A stretch of DNA of 38,972 nucleotides from Hyphomicrobiales bacterium (GTDB lineage Bacteria; Pseudomonadota; Alphaproteobacteria; Rhizobiales; Rhizobiaceae): assembly GCA_900473685.1 (NCBI GenBank), contig UCNE01000027.1, forward strand, positions 1 to 38,972. Reading direction: 5' to 3'. A model generated the notes under the pieces. That model was not told the origin of the DNA and ran no database searches. It saw only the letters and a list, made by a program, of their open reading frames with translations. Positions 16,363-24,047 of the stretch are shown here, piece by piece (position 1 is the stretch's first letter; every line of letters starts with the position of its first letter). Made by a program: the position numbers and the translations under genes.

Positions 16363-17367
16363 TCATGCAAAAGCGCCGGTGACCCTGACGTCGCCGACAT
16401 GGAGGCCGTTCCAGTTTTTCATCGAATAATTGGCCTGCGCCATCAGGCTTTGGTGCAATTCCGGCTCACCGGTGAAGAAGCGGGCGAGCGTGGCGGCGAC
16501 CATGGCTTCGGCGGCGCGGGTGGTGCCGTCCTCGCATTTCAGCGCAATGGCGATGCCCTTTTCCGGGATGGCGGCGCAGAACACGCCTTCGGCACCGGTC
16601 TTGGCAAAGATGCGGCCGGGGGCCGTCTGCATCAGCCGCGTGCAGGCGCGCTTGCTGCCGGCCACATAGAAGGGTTCAGCCATGCAGGCTTCGATCAGGC
16701 GCCTGGAGGCCTTGGCGCGCAGCGGCTCCAGGCCACTGCCGGTCGCCATCTTGGCAAAGCCATGGGCAAGGCCTTTCAGCGGCACGGCGTAAGTCGGGAT
16801 CGAGCAGCCGTCGGTGCCGCAATTGTCATGGGCAAGAACCGCGCCCGTCAGGCTTTCCATGGCGCCGCGGATTTCGCGCTGCAGCGGATGATCATAGGTG
16901 ACGTAGCCGGTCGGTTCCTCGCCGCTATGGCAGCAGGCGCAGATGAAGCCTGCATGTTTGCCGGAGCAATTGTTGTGCAGCGCCGTCGGGTGCTCCAGCG
17001 CACGGGCCTGGCTGATGATGGTGTCCTGATTGAACGACCAGTGTGCGCCGCATTCGAGCGTCGAGACGTCCCTGCCCGCTGCCGACAGCATCTCTGCGGC
17101 AAGCGCCACATGTTCCGGTTCGCCATTGTGCGAGGAGCAGGAGAGCGCCAAGGCCCGCTTGTCGAAACCGTAGGCATCGGCAGCACCGGTTTCCATCAGC
17201 GGCAGCGCCTGCATGGCCTTGCAGGCCGAGCGCGGGAAGACGCCGGCATCGGTATCGCCGAGCGAAAACACGGTCTTGCCGTCACCATCGACGACGATGA
17301 CCATGCCGCGATGGCGGCTTTCGACCAGATTACCGCGCGTGACTTCAACAAGAACCGGGTTCGACAT
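16363..17367 (-). CDS. Zinc-type L-asparaginase, ReAV-like (Asparaginase_II family)
   Basis: 334 residues. Hydrolyses L-asparagine to aspartate and ammonia. The sequence has the hallmarks of the R. etli ReAV class: Ser47 and Lys50 (RSACKAMQALPL), Ser79 (SCSSHNGEP), and the zinc ligands Cys134 and Lys137 (NNCSGKHAGF) and Cys188 (DNCGTDGCSIP). Each is offset by one residue from the published ReAV numbering. This family is unrelated in fold to the E. coli type I/II enzymes and belongs to the serine beta-lactamase-like group. The gene is alone, convergent with the deoR-type gene (3-base gap) and divergent from a DUF3750 gene. No transporter or aspartase is adjacent. Confidence 0.92.
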   Translation of the reverse strand: MSNPVLVEVTRGNLVESRHRGMVIVVDGDGKTVFSLGDTDAGVFPRSACKAMQALPLMETGAADAYGFDKRALALSCSSHNGEPEHVALAAEMLSAAGRDVSTLECGAHWSFNQDTIISQARALEHPTALHNNCSGKHAGFICACCHSGEEPTGYVTYDHPLQREIRGAMESLTGAVLAHDNCGTDGCSIPTYAVPLKGLAHGFAKMATGSGLEPLRAKASRRLIEACMAEPFYVAGSKRACTRLMQTAPGRIFAKTGAEGVFCAAIPEKGIAIALKCEDGTTRAAEAMVAATLARFFTGEPELHQSLMAQANYSMKNWNGLHVGDVRVTGAFA

Positions 17368-17442
17368 GGTTGTGCCCTCAAAAATCCAACATCTGCCCTG
17401 TCTTTAGACCAAGACAGAGCAACGCAAAACCCGGATGGACCC

Positions 17443-18180
17443 ATGAAATTTTTCCGCAGGCTGTTTCTTGCCATCCTGTTCGTCTATCTGCTGCCGGCGC
17501 TTGCCTCCGCAGGCTGGTGGTATGTCAAGGAAAGGCCGGAAAACTGGCGCAAGGCGGACTGGAGCTCGGCCCATATCCTGCCGAAACCGCAGGACGATCC
17601 GGAAGCGGCGATCTACATCTTTTCCGCCACGACAGGCGGCATGAAGGGCGCCGTCGCCAGCCATTCCTGGATCGTCACCAAGGGACGCGGCGATACGGCC
17701 TACAATCGCTATGACAAGGTTGGCTGGGGTTCGCCGATCCGCCGCAACGGCTATCCGGCCGATGCGCGCTGGTACTCGAACGCGCCAAACCTGGTGACCA
17801 GCGTCAGAGGCGACGAGGCCACGCGCCTGATTTCGAAGGTCGAGCAGGCAATCCAGTCCTATCCCTATGCGACGCCGGGCGCCTACCGGATCTGGCCGGG
17901 GCCGAACTCCAACACGTTCGTCGCGCATGTGCTGCGTTCGGTTCCCGAACTCGGCGCGGTTCTGCCGCCCGATGCAGTCGGCCGCGATTACCTGCCGGAG
18001 GGCAAGCTGTTTTCGATCGATGCCGACGGGATGGACATGCACGCGACGCTTTACGGCCTGGTTGGCGTTTCAGCCGGTCTGCGCAGCGGGCTTGAAGTTC
18101 ACTTCATGGGACTGGTGGCGGGCATCGATGTGATGCGCCCGGCGGTGAAGATACCGGCTCTGGGGCGGTTCGGGGTTTAA
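17443..18180 (+). CDS. DUF3750-family membrane-anchored protein
   Basis: 245 residues from ATG 17443, with GGATGGA upstream. The much longer open frame back to 16399 is antisense to the asparaginase and is not coding. An N-terminal uncleaved signal or anchor (FFRRLFLAILFVYLLPALASAG) is followed by a soluble domain with the DUF3750 features IYIFSATTGGMKGAVASHSWIV, a tyrosine/tryptophan-rich centre and WPGPNSNTFVAHVLR. The last motif (N-T-F with nearby His) resembles cysteine-free papain-like folds, but this is only an impression. Located in the periplasm or at the membrane; function unknown. Confidence 0.8.
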   Translation: MKFFRRLFLAILFVYLLPALASAGWWYVKERPENWRKADWSSAHILPKPQDDPEAAIYIFSATTGGMKGAVASHSWIVTKGRGDTAYNRYDKVGWGSPIRRNGYPADARWYSNAPNLVTSVRGDEATRLISKVEQAIQSYPYATPGAYRIWPGPNSNTFVAHVLRSVPELGAVLPPDAVGRDYLPEGKLFSIDADGMDMHATLYGLVGVSAGLRSGLEVHFMGLVAGIDVMRPAVKIPALGRFGV

Positions 18181-18253
18181 CGCGGCGGCGCTTTCAGATG
18201 CGGGCGAAAAAAACTATGTTAGGATCAGACTTGGAATTCGTGTGGAGACAACG

Positions 18254-18532
18254 ATGTCGCAGCCGCTCAAAGTACCTTCGGTAGAGCTTCCGGAACGCTT
18301 GGAAATACAGATCGCGTCATTGGCCGAAAAGACGGGTCGCTCGCGCGCGTTGATCGTCAATGACGCAGTCGGCACCTATGTCAATAATCAGCTCCGCTGG
18401 CTTACCGAGATGGATTCCGCCATCGCGGATGCAAAGGCCGGCCAGTCTTATGACGGGTCCGAAGTGCTGGAATGGCTGGGAAGCTGGGATAGCGACGCGG
18501 AGAAGGCCAGACCGAAACCCACAAAGGCTTAG
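18254..18532 (+). CDS. Antitoxin, CopG/ParD-like ribbon-helix-helix
   Basis: 92 residues from ATG 18254, with GGAG six bases upstream; an in-frame GTG at 18242 overlaps that site. The N-terminal ribbon-helix-helix is seen in KVPSVELPERLEIQIASLAEKTGRSRALIVNDAV in two parts around residues 7-40, and the C-terminal half (WLTEMDSAIADAKAGQSYD) is the usual toxin-binding tail. It precedes the toxin gene by 8 bases in the same strand. The pair should bind and repress its own promoter. Confidence 0.87.
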   Translation: MSQPLKVPSVELPERLEIQIASLAEKTGRSRALIVNDAVGTYVNNQLRWLTEMDSAIADAKAGQSYDGSEVLEWLGSWDSDAEKARPKPTKA

Positions 18533-18540
18533 ATCTGCCG

Positions 18541-18852
18541 ATGCGGATACGGTTTACGTCTCAGGCCATGCGAGATCTCGATGATCTCAAGGAATGGCTC
18601 CGCCTCAAAAATCCGGCAGGCTTCAGATCGGTCGCAAGCCAGATTTCGAAAACCATCCAGCCTTTGAGCGACCATCCCGCGATCGGGCGTAAAACCTTGC
18701 GGGAGGACATTCGCGAGCTTGTCGAACCCCGCTATGGCTTTATCATTCCCTACGCGGTCATCGAGGATACGATCTTCATTTTGCGGATCTACAGCGCAAA
18801 ACGATATCCGCTGGCTCCCGCCGACCTGCCTGATCCCGGCAGTCAAAAATAA
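18541..18852 (+). CDS. Toxin, RelE/ParE superfamily
   Basis: 103 residues. It shows the ParE/RelE pattern: RFTSQAMRDLDDLKEWL at the start, a central HPAIGRKTLREDIRELVEPRYGFIIPY and the C-terminal strand IFILRIYSAKRYP. The antitoxin gene lies 8 bases upstream, the normal type II order. ParE members poison gyrase and RelE members cut mRNA; sequence alone favours ParE because the RelE catalytic residues are not clear. Possibly on a mobile or accessory patch, since no related genes surround it. Confidence 0.87.
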   Translation: MRIRFTSQAMRDLDDLKEWLRLKNPAGFRSVASQISKTIQPLSDHPAIGRKTLREDIRELVEPRYGFIIPYAVIEDTIFILRIYSAKRYPLAPADLPDPGSQK

Positions 18853-18875
18853 TTGGAAACACAATCCCGCAGACA

Positions 18876-18903
18876 AACAAAAAGGGCCGCTTCACAGCGG
18901 CCC
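18876..18903 (-). terminator. Rho-independent terminator, minus strand
   Basis: GGGCCGCT (18884-18891) and AGCGGCCC (18896-18903) form a perfect 8-bp stem with a TCAC loop. On the minus strand it is followed by TTTTTGTTTG. It can end the candidate mini-gene transcript or read-through from the quinone oxidoreductase. Confidence 0.8.
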
Positions 18904-18956
18904 TCCATGAGTTTTGGCCAAGTAACAGGCCCGGACCGTATCTTCTTTGAGACACG

Positions 18957-18974
18957 ACCCGCAGGAAGGCGGGT
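18957..18974 (-). other. Hairpin directly after the candidate 24-codon frame
   Basis: ACCCGC (18957-18962) and GCGGGT (18969-18974) form a 6-bp stem with a 6-base loop. It begins at the base after the minus-strand stop codon at 18977-18975. Confidence 0.5.
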
Positions 18975-19049
18975 TCAGATCGAGGGCTGCCTCGTTCCGA
19001 TCACGACAACTCCCATGCCCATTACGAGGTTTGAAATCTCATTAGACAC
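18975..19049 (-). CDS. Candidate 24-residue small protein
   Basis: A GTG-initiated frame (start 19049-19047, TGA 18977-18975) with AAAGGAAGG seven bases upstream, close to an ideal ribosome site. Upstream are CTTGCA (19115-19110) and TACCTT (19092-19087) separated by 17 bases, near the rhizobial promoter consensus. The peptide begins MSNEISN, has a hydrophobic centre (LVMGMGVVVIG) and a polar end. A hairpin and then a strong terminator follow. No homologue is known to me; the frame is so short that chance is a real alternative, and the transcript could instead act as a small RNA. Confidence 0.35.
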   Translation of the reverse strand: MSNEISNLVMGMGVVVIGTRQPSI

Positions 19050-19086
19050 TGGATCACCTTCCTTTCGTTCAATTGATGATGAATTG

Positions 19087-19115
19087 AAGGTAGTCCGATT
19101 CTTGCCGATTGCAAG
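19087..19115 (-). promoter_or_regulatory. Promoter-like sequence for the candidate mini-gene
   Basis: CTTGCA and TACCTT with a 17-base spacer on the minus strand, compared with the CTTGAC-N17-CTATAT type consensus described for rhizobia. The match is partial at both boxes. Confidence 0.35.
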
Positions 19116-19121
19116 AGCAGT

Positions 19122-19153
19122 CCGGATCAGACTTTAGCCGGATCAGACTTTAG
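19122..19153. repeat. Perfect 16-bp tandem duplication
   Basis: CCGGATCAGACTTTAG occurs twice without a gap (19122-19137 and 19138-19153). The right copy includes the stop codon region of the quinone oxidoreductase gene, so the duplication lies just past its coding end. Confidence 0.95.
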
Positions 19154-20148
19154 AAGGTCATGACGATCTTGCCGATATGATCGCCCGCTTCCATCAGCCG
19201 GTGCGCCTCGGCAACCTTGGTAAACGGCACAATGGCGTGCATCACCGGCGCGACATCGCCGTCTTCCAGCAACGGCCAGACATTGTCTTCCAGATCATCG
19301 CGGATCGATTCCTTCTCGGAGGCCGTTCGCGGCCGCATGGCAGACCCCATGATGTGCAGGCGCTTGCCGAGAATGGCTGCGATATTGGCCTTTTCAACCG
19401 TGGCACCGCCGAGGAAGGCGATGATCGACAGGCGGCCATCCTTGGCGAGCGAGGCGATGTTGCGATCGAAATAGGGGCCGCCGACCATGTCGAGAATGAC
19501 ATCGACGCCGTGGCCGCCGGTTTCCTCGAGGATGACCGCCTTGAAGTCCTCCTCGCGGTAATTGATCGCCCGTTTGGCACCCAGCGAAACGCAGGCGTCA
19601 CACTTGTCCTTGCTTCCGGCCGTCACGAAGACTTCGGCGCCGAAGGCGCGGGCAAGCTGGATGGCGGTGGTGCCGATGCCGCTGGAGCCGCCGTGAATGA
19701 GGATCTTTTCGCCTTCGACCAGATCGGCCATCTGGAAGACATTGGCCCAGACGGTGAAGAAGGTTTCCGGAAGAGCCGCCGCGCGTGCCGCGTCATACCC
19801 TTTTGGCCAGGGCATCGCCTGCGTTGCTGGAAGGGCGCAGAATTCGGCGTAACCGCCGCCATTGGCAAGGCCACAGACCTTGTCGCCGACGATGAAGCCT
19901 TCGGCCCCCTCGCCCATGGCCACCACTTCACCGGCCACTTCCAGCCCGAGGATCGGGCTTGCACCCGGCGGCGGCGGATAATTTCCGAGGCGCTGCAACA
20001 CATCCGGGCGGTTGACGCCTGCCGCTTCGACACGGATCAGGATGTCGCCGGGCTTCAGATCCGGCAACGGACCGCGGGCCAGAACCATCTTTTCCGGGCC
20101 TCCGGGGGATGGAAGATCGACATAGGTCATTTCGCTCGGCAGGGTCAC
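19150..20148 (-). CDS. NAD(P)H quinone oxidoreductase, zinc-free MDR family
   Basis: 332 residues from a GTG at 20148, chosen because AAGGAG sits seven bases before it; the next ATG (20130) would be too far away. The frame back to 20307 is not supported. The N-terminal GroES-like domain contains [19 protein letters not shown] and [12 protein letters not shown]. The nucleotide-binding domain has [19 protein letters not shown], the usual quinone reductase/PIG3 Rossmann motif. The structural-zinc cysteine lobe of alcohol dehydrogenases is absent. It probably reduces quinones or enones using NADPH in the cytoplasm. Monocistronic. Confidence 0.9.
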   Translation of the reverse strand: MTLPSEMTYVDLPSPGGPEKMVLARGPLPDLKPGDILIRVEAAGVNRPDVLQRLGNYPPPPGASPILGLEVAGEVVAMGEGAEGFIVGDKVCGLANGGGYAEFCALPATQAMPWPKGYDAARAAALPETFFTVWANVFQMADLVEGEKILIHGGSSGIGTTAIQLARAFGAEVFVTAGSKDKCDACVSLGAKRAINYREEDFKAVILEETGGHGVDVILDMVGGPYFDRNIASLAKDGRLSIIAFLGGATVEKANIAAILGKRLHIMGSAMRPRTASEKESIRDDLEDNVWPLLEDGDVAPVMHAIVPFTKVAEAHRLMEAGDHIGKIVMTF

Positions 20149-20481
20149 GGTGTTCTCCTTGGTGGATGCTGACGGATTATCTAGCGCGCTGGGCGAAAAC
20201 GGCAAAGCCGTTGTTTTGCATCCGCAACCATCGCCCACCAACGACTCGGGTAAAGAACGTCGAACGCCGCCCCTTTGCGGCAAAATTGCGTCAGCTGGAT
20301 TTTGCAAACATTAAGTTTCTTTAATTTGTAACCGCCAGAATCCGGGCATAGCCTGACAATCGAAACCGGGAGCCGCCGGCGGTTCCCGGACCGCGACGCG
20401 ACGGTCTCCGGACGGTTTTTCGACGCCCGGTCCCGATGCGGGAACCAAAGCCCAATGCAGGGACCAAACAAGGACGACACC
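20149..20481. other. Divergent intergenic region with overlapping hairpins
   Basis: 333 bases between the oxidoreductase and the DUF1344 gene, including AT-rich sequence near 20300-20335 that could hold promoters. Two hairpins at 20368-20420 sit in the probable leader of the DUF1344 gene. No further gene is seen. Confidence 0.55.
20368..20420 (+). promoter_or_regulatory. Overlapping hairpins with U-tract, attenuator-like
   Basis: Hairpin A (20368-20387) pairs GGGAGCCGCC with GGCGGTTCCC. Hairpin B (20386-20411) pairs CCGGA-CCG with CGG-TC-TCCGG, with a 2-base bulge, and is followed by ACGG and TTTTT (20416-20420). The two share bases 20386-20387, so they compete slightly. It lies about 60 bases before the DUF1344 start codon. 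Confidence 0.4.
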
Positions 20482-20742
20482 ATGCGTGCTCTTCTGACCT
20501 CATTGACGATCCTTTCCGCTATCTCCCTGTCCTCCGCCGCTTTTGCCGCCAGCACCACGACCGGAACCATCCGCGCCTATGACATGAAGGCGATGACCGT
20601 GACCTTGAAGAACGGCACCAAATACATGCTTCCGGCCTCCTTCAAGAATCCGGGCCTCAAGGTCGGGGAAAAGGTGACGATCGCCTATGAGACGATGGGC
20701 AAGAAACATCAGGCAACCGCCGTGACGCCTGTCATGAACTGA
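20482..20742 (+). CDS. DUF1344-family secreted small protein
   Basis: 86 residues from ATG 20482 with AAGGAC upstream; the frame back to 20455 is not needed. A signal peptide (MRALLTSLTILSAISLSS, cleavage after AFA) leads to a ~63-residue periplasmic domain with GTIRAYDMKAMTVTLKNGTKY and LKVGEKVTIAYE, a small beta-barrel-like pattern typical of DUF1344. Function unknown. It may be controlled by the hairpins in its leader. Confidence 0.8.
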   Translation: MRALLTSLTILSAISLSSAAFAASTTTGTIRAYDMKAMTVTLKNGTKYMLPASFKNPGLKVGEKVTIAYETMGKKHQATAVTPVMN

Positions 20743-20860
20743 CACCGTTCGCATGAGTGTACCCGATCGCGGCTGGACGCTTCGGGATCATGCAGAAACG
20801 GGCTGGAACCCATGATGGGTTTCAGCCCGTATTCGTTTGACGATAATGCTGAAATGCCGG

Positions 20861-22663
20861 TCAGGCCGCCTCGCCGAACGTATCGAATACCAGACCGTCG
20901 TCGCTTTCCTTGGCACGGCTCTTGATTTCGGCGATGCGGGCGCTGACCGCCTGGGCGTCGGAGAAGACAAACCCTTCCGGCAGGATCAGCACCGCGATCG
21001 AGCAGCGCATCAAGGGAAAGATGGTGGGTTCGCCACTGCGTCCATGGCCGGTCATGTAACCTGCCTGCTGATGGTCGGCCGAATAGAGCTGGCGGACGTC
21101 GCTGCGGAATTCCGCCAAAACGCGGGAGAGAACGGTCGCCACTTCTTCGCACGTCCAGCCGCTGACGCCGATGAAGAAATCGTCACCGCCGACATGGCCC
21201 AAAAACTTTTCCTCGCCGATGAAGTGGCGGCGCATCAGGGCGGCGAACAGCGAGATCGCCAGATCGCCCTTCTGGAAACCGTAATGATCGTTGAACGGCT
21301 TGAAACTGTCGAAATCGCAGTAGCAGAAATAGCGCGCCTCGTCGGCGTCAAGCACGGCGCCCTGGACATAATCGCGAATGGCGCGGTTGCCCGGCAGACC
21401 GGTCAGAGGGTTCTGCTCCTGCGCTGTCTTCAGCTGCTTTTCGCTGATGATCTTCAACAGTGACGCCGCCGACAGGATACCGGCATAGCGCATGTTTTCC
21501 GTCAGGATCACACAGTCGCTACCGTCCATGCCTGCAAAGATCTTCAGCATTTCATCGGCGGGCGTCTCGAGATCGGCGATCGGCGCCGGGCTGACGAAAT
21601 GCGAGATATGGCGCTGATAGAGATGGTTCTTCAGCAGATCGCGCCCGAAGGGATGATAGATCATCTCCTTGACGTGATATTCATGCAGCACGCCGCGCGG
21701 TTCGCCATTGGCATTCAGCACCGGAAAGAAGCTGCGCTGCGGCGAGCGGCGAAACAGTTCGAACACCGAATCCAGATCGTCGTTTTCGCGCAAGGCCGGC
21801 ACCTGCTCGACCTGCTTGCGGATGAGAATGCTGTCGAGCGAAGTCGACTGACGCCGCGCGCCGGCGGTCTGTTCCAGATGCGGATAGGCCGGCTGCAGAT
21901 CGGCAAAATGCACCGTCGGACGGGCAACGAAATAGCCCTGGACGAGATCGCAGCCAAGATCGCGGCAAATGGCAAATTCGGCTTCGGTCTCCACCCCCTC
22001 GGCGATCACCCGTGTGCCGAGAACATGGGCAGTATTGACCGTGTGACGGACCATGTGGCGCTTGCGGGGATTGGTTTCGATACCGCTGATGAAATGCCGG
22101 TCGATCTTCACATAATCGACAGGCTGGTCGCACAGCAACTTCAGACCATTGAAACCGGCACCGAAATCATCGATCGCCAGCTTGAAACCGGCCAGCCGCA
22201 GCCGCTTCACCAGCCCGGAAAAATCCGGCATCGCGCCGCTGTCAAACCGTTCGGACAGTTCGAAACAGATCGACGATGGTGGAATATTGGCGCGCTTGAG
22301 ATGATTGCCGAGCCGTTCAACGAGATCGCCCTCCTGGCCGATCAGGCGGCTGTCGAAATTGACGAACAGGGTATGCGAGGAAAAATCCGGCAGGCTGGCA
22401 AAACCGGCAAAGGCGCGGGTGTTGATCATGTGCTCCAGCGCCAGAAGGTGCCCTGCCTCCTCGGCCTTGTCGAGCAGCTCGATCGGCGATTTGAAGCCCA
22501 ACCGCTCGAAACCCCGCATCAACGTTTCGTAGCCGAACACGGCCCCTGTGGCGATCTCGGCGATCGGCTGGAAGGCGTTTTCAATCGCAAGCTTGGCCAG
22601 CGTGACGATCTGGTCGTCACCAAAACGGCGCAGGGACAGCATTTCGGCGGGGACGGCGGACAT
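20861..22663 (-). CDS. EAL-CBS-GGDEF cyclic-di-GMP protein with variant GGDDF
   Basis: 600 residues from the ATG at 22663 (GGAG upstream); the frame to 22759 is not supported. Order is reversed compared with most dual proteins: EAL first (~15-250; ETL in place of EAL, DDFGAGFNGL, KIDRHF, EGVET), then a CBS pair (~275-415), then GGDEF (~430-595). The EAL metal ligands appear present, so phosphodiesterase activity is plausible. The cyclase signature is GGDDF: the fourth residue, normally glutamate, is aspartate, so cyclase activity is doubtful and the domain may bind GTP as a regulator. CBS pairs often sense adenine nucleotides. Monocistronic, apparently cytoplasmic. Confidence 0.9.
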   Translation of the reverse strand: MSAVPAEMLSLRRFGDDQIVTLAKLAIENAFQPIAEIATGAVFGYETLMRGFERLGFKSPIELLDKAEEAGHLLALEHMINTRAFAGFASLPDFSSHTLFVNFDSRLIGQEGDLVERLGNHLKRANIPPSSICFELSERFDSGAMPDFSGLVKRLRLAGFKLAIDDFGAGFNGLKLLCDQPVDYVKIDRHFISGIETNPRKRHMVRHTVNTAHVLGTRVIAEGVETEAEFAICRDLGCDLVQGYFVARPTVHFADLQPAYPHLEQTAGARRQSTSLDSILIRKQVEQVPALRENDDLDSVFELFRRSPQRSFFPVLNANGEPRGVLHEYHVKEMIYHPFGRDLLKNHLYQRHISHFVSPAPIADLETPADEMLKIFAGMDGSDCVILTENMRYAGILSAASLLKIISEKQLKTAQEQNPLTGLPGNRAIRDYVQGAVLDADEARYFCYCDFDSFKPFNDHYGFQKGDLAISLFAALMRRHFIGEEKFLGHVGGDDFFIGVSGWTCEEVATVLSRVLAEFRSDVRQLYSADHQQAGYMTGHGRSGEPTIFPLMRCSIAVLILPEGFVFSDAQAVSARIAEIKSRAKESDDGLVFDTFGEAA

Positions 22664-22810
22664 GCGGGGGAACTCCGGGCGGATATAAATCACTCGCAAG
22701 ATCGTTCCAGAGGCCTGAATTTTCCGTTTCCGCAGTATGACAGTTTGATGAAAGTTCAATGACTGCCGTGAGTTAGCACCACAACGCAGCCACGGCCCTC
22801 CACTCCACCG

Positions 22811-23359
22811 CTACCCTTTGGCGAGTACCCCGAAAGCGATCAGCGCGAGGCCCTGCATGACCAGATCGATCGCCAGGAACAGGCCAAGAATCCACAGGCT
22901 GTTGACCGGCCATCCGGCGGCGATGACGAGACCAGCAATGAGCGTAACCACACCACCAAGGGCGATCCATCCCCATCCCTCAAGCGGCCGAAGCCGGAAC
23001 CCGGTCCAGATCCGAAGCGCACCTGCAACGATCAGGGCGATGGCCATCAGGAAGGTCAGCATGGTGGAGGCAAGCAACGGGTTCAGGAACGCAAAGACGC
23101 CAGCAATGGTGTAGCAGGAACCGCTGAGGATCCAGTAGAACACGTTTTCCCATTTCTTGACGCGGAAAGCCTGGCCCAGATGCAAGACGCCGCCGGCCAG
23201 CATGATCATGCCGACATAATAGACGGATGCGACCGTGGCAGCCATGACATTGCCGAAGGCGATGCCGCCGCCCATGATCAGAGCAACCCCAAGCGCAACG
23301 AACCAGCCCCATTTTTCCCTGAGAGAGGGTTTTAGAGCGAGATCGACGTTTTCAGCCAT
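22811..23359 (-). CDS. HdeD-like membrane protein (DUF308)
   Basis: 182 residues from the ATG at 23359, with GGAGG eight bases upstream. Six hydrophobic helices are visible after a short cytoplasmic N-terminus. Paired helices share a GxxxLxxG pattern (MLAGGVLHLGQAFRVK and IVAGALRIWTGFRLRPLEGW), as in the HdeD/DUF308 family. The E. coli member supports acid resistance at high cell density; the role here is unproven. It lies downstream of the EamA-like gene on the same strand, 93 bases apart, possibly as an operon. Confidence 0.85.
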   Translation of the reverse strand: MAENVDLALKPSLREKWGWFVALGVALIMGGGIAFGNVMAATVASVYYVGMIMLAGGVLHLGQAFRVKKWENVFYWILSGSCYTIAGVFAFLNPLLASTMLTFLMAIALIVAGALRIWTGFRLRPLEGWGWIALGGVVTLIAGLVIAAGWPVNSLWILGLFLAIDLVMQGLALIAFGVLAKG

Positions 23360-23452
23360 GACACAACCTCCAATCACGTTTATTTCTACGCATGTAATCC
23401 AGGATAGAATAACATCCCTTTAAGATGCGCGGCCGGCCTGCAAAATCCGCAT

Positions 23453-23890
23453 TCAGACTTTCAGCGCCAGCAGCACCGCACCGCCACCGACCATGCAGAC
23501 GCCGAGCCAATGGGCTGGCGACAGGCGCTCGCCGAGAAACAGCACGGCGAACACGGCGACGAGCACGACGCTCAGCTTGTCGACAGGCGCAACCTGGGCC
23601 GCATTCCCCATTTTCAGCGCCCGGAAGTAACAAAGCCAGGACGCGCCGGTCGCCAACCCCGACAGGACCAGAAACAGCCAGCTCTTGCCCGATACCGAGG
23701 CCGGCGCCTGCCAGTTGCCCGTCAGGAACAGCATCAGGCCGATGGCAAGCAGGATGACGATCGTGCGGATGAACGTGGCGAAATCGGAATTGACGTTCTC
23801 GATGCCGATCTTGGCGAAGATGGCTGTCAATGCCGCAAACGCAACGGACAGAAGCGCCCATGCCTGCCAGGAGGAAAACAGCAATTTCAT
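23453..23890 (-). CDS. EamA/DMT-type small membrane protein
   Basis: 145 residues from the ATG at 23890, with AAAGGA upstream; a longer frame to 23962 adds a charged stretch without support. Four or five membrane helices are visible in a single EamA unit, ending in FLGERLSPAHWLGVCMVGGGAVLLAL, the usual end motif of the family. Full DMT exporters have two such units (~300 residues), so this is the half-size class thought to work as dimers. It is divergent from betI, with a BetI-type operator between them, which suggests that it could be part of the choline/betaine response. Confidence 0.82.
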   Translation of the reverse strand: MKLLFSSWQAWALLSVAFAALTAIFAKIGIENVNSDFATFIRTIVILLAIGLMLFLTGNWQAPASVSGKSWLFLVLSGLATGASWLCYFRALKMGNAAQVAPVDKLSVVLVAVFAVLFLGERLSPAHWLGVCMVGGGAVLLALKV

Positions 23891-23995
23891 AGGGATATAT
23901 CCTTTTGCCCGCAGGCGGTATCCACCGGCCTTCAGTGAAACCGGTGATCGGCGCGATGGCAAGAAAATCCTTTTGATCTTGGCGTCCGTTTTTTA

Positions 23996-24015
23996 TTGAT
24001 TGATGGCTCAATCAA
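23996..24015. promoter_or_regulatory. Probable BetI operator
   Basis: TTGATTGA (23996-24003) and TCAATCAA (24008-24015) are perfect 8-base inverted arms around TGGC. It resembles the TTGATTGA-like repeat recognised by BetI in enteric bacteria. It lies 33 bases before betI and 106 before the divergent EamA-like gene. Confidence 0.75.
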
Positions 24016-24047
24016 AAATACACTACCGTCACCGAAGGGGATTTTGC

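Larger units (their letters stand above)
18853..19149. other. Short intergenic region with hairpins and a possible mini-gene
   Basis: Between the toxin gene and the oxidoreductase. It holds a terminator at 18876-18903, a hairpin at 18957-18974, a candidate 24-codon minus-strand frame (18975-19049) with its own promoter-like and ribosome-binding sequences, and a 16-bp tandem duplication at 19122-19153. The plus-strand frame covering 18853-19137 shows no codon preference and is rejected. Confidence 0.55.

Noticed and set aside
16399..17442. Long plus-strand extension in front of the DUF3750 gene
   Set aside because: Antisense to the asparaginase; the anchor sequence and ribosome site place the true start at 17443.
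18853..19137. 94-codon plus-strand frame after the toxin gene
   Set aside because: Runs through a terminator hairpin and has no ribosome site or recognisable sequence.
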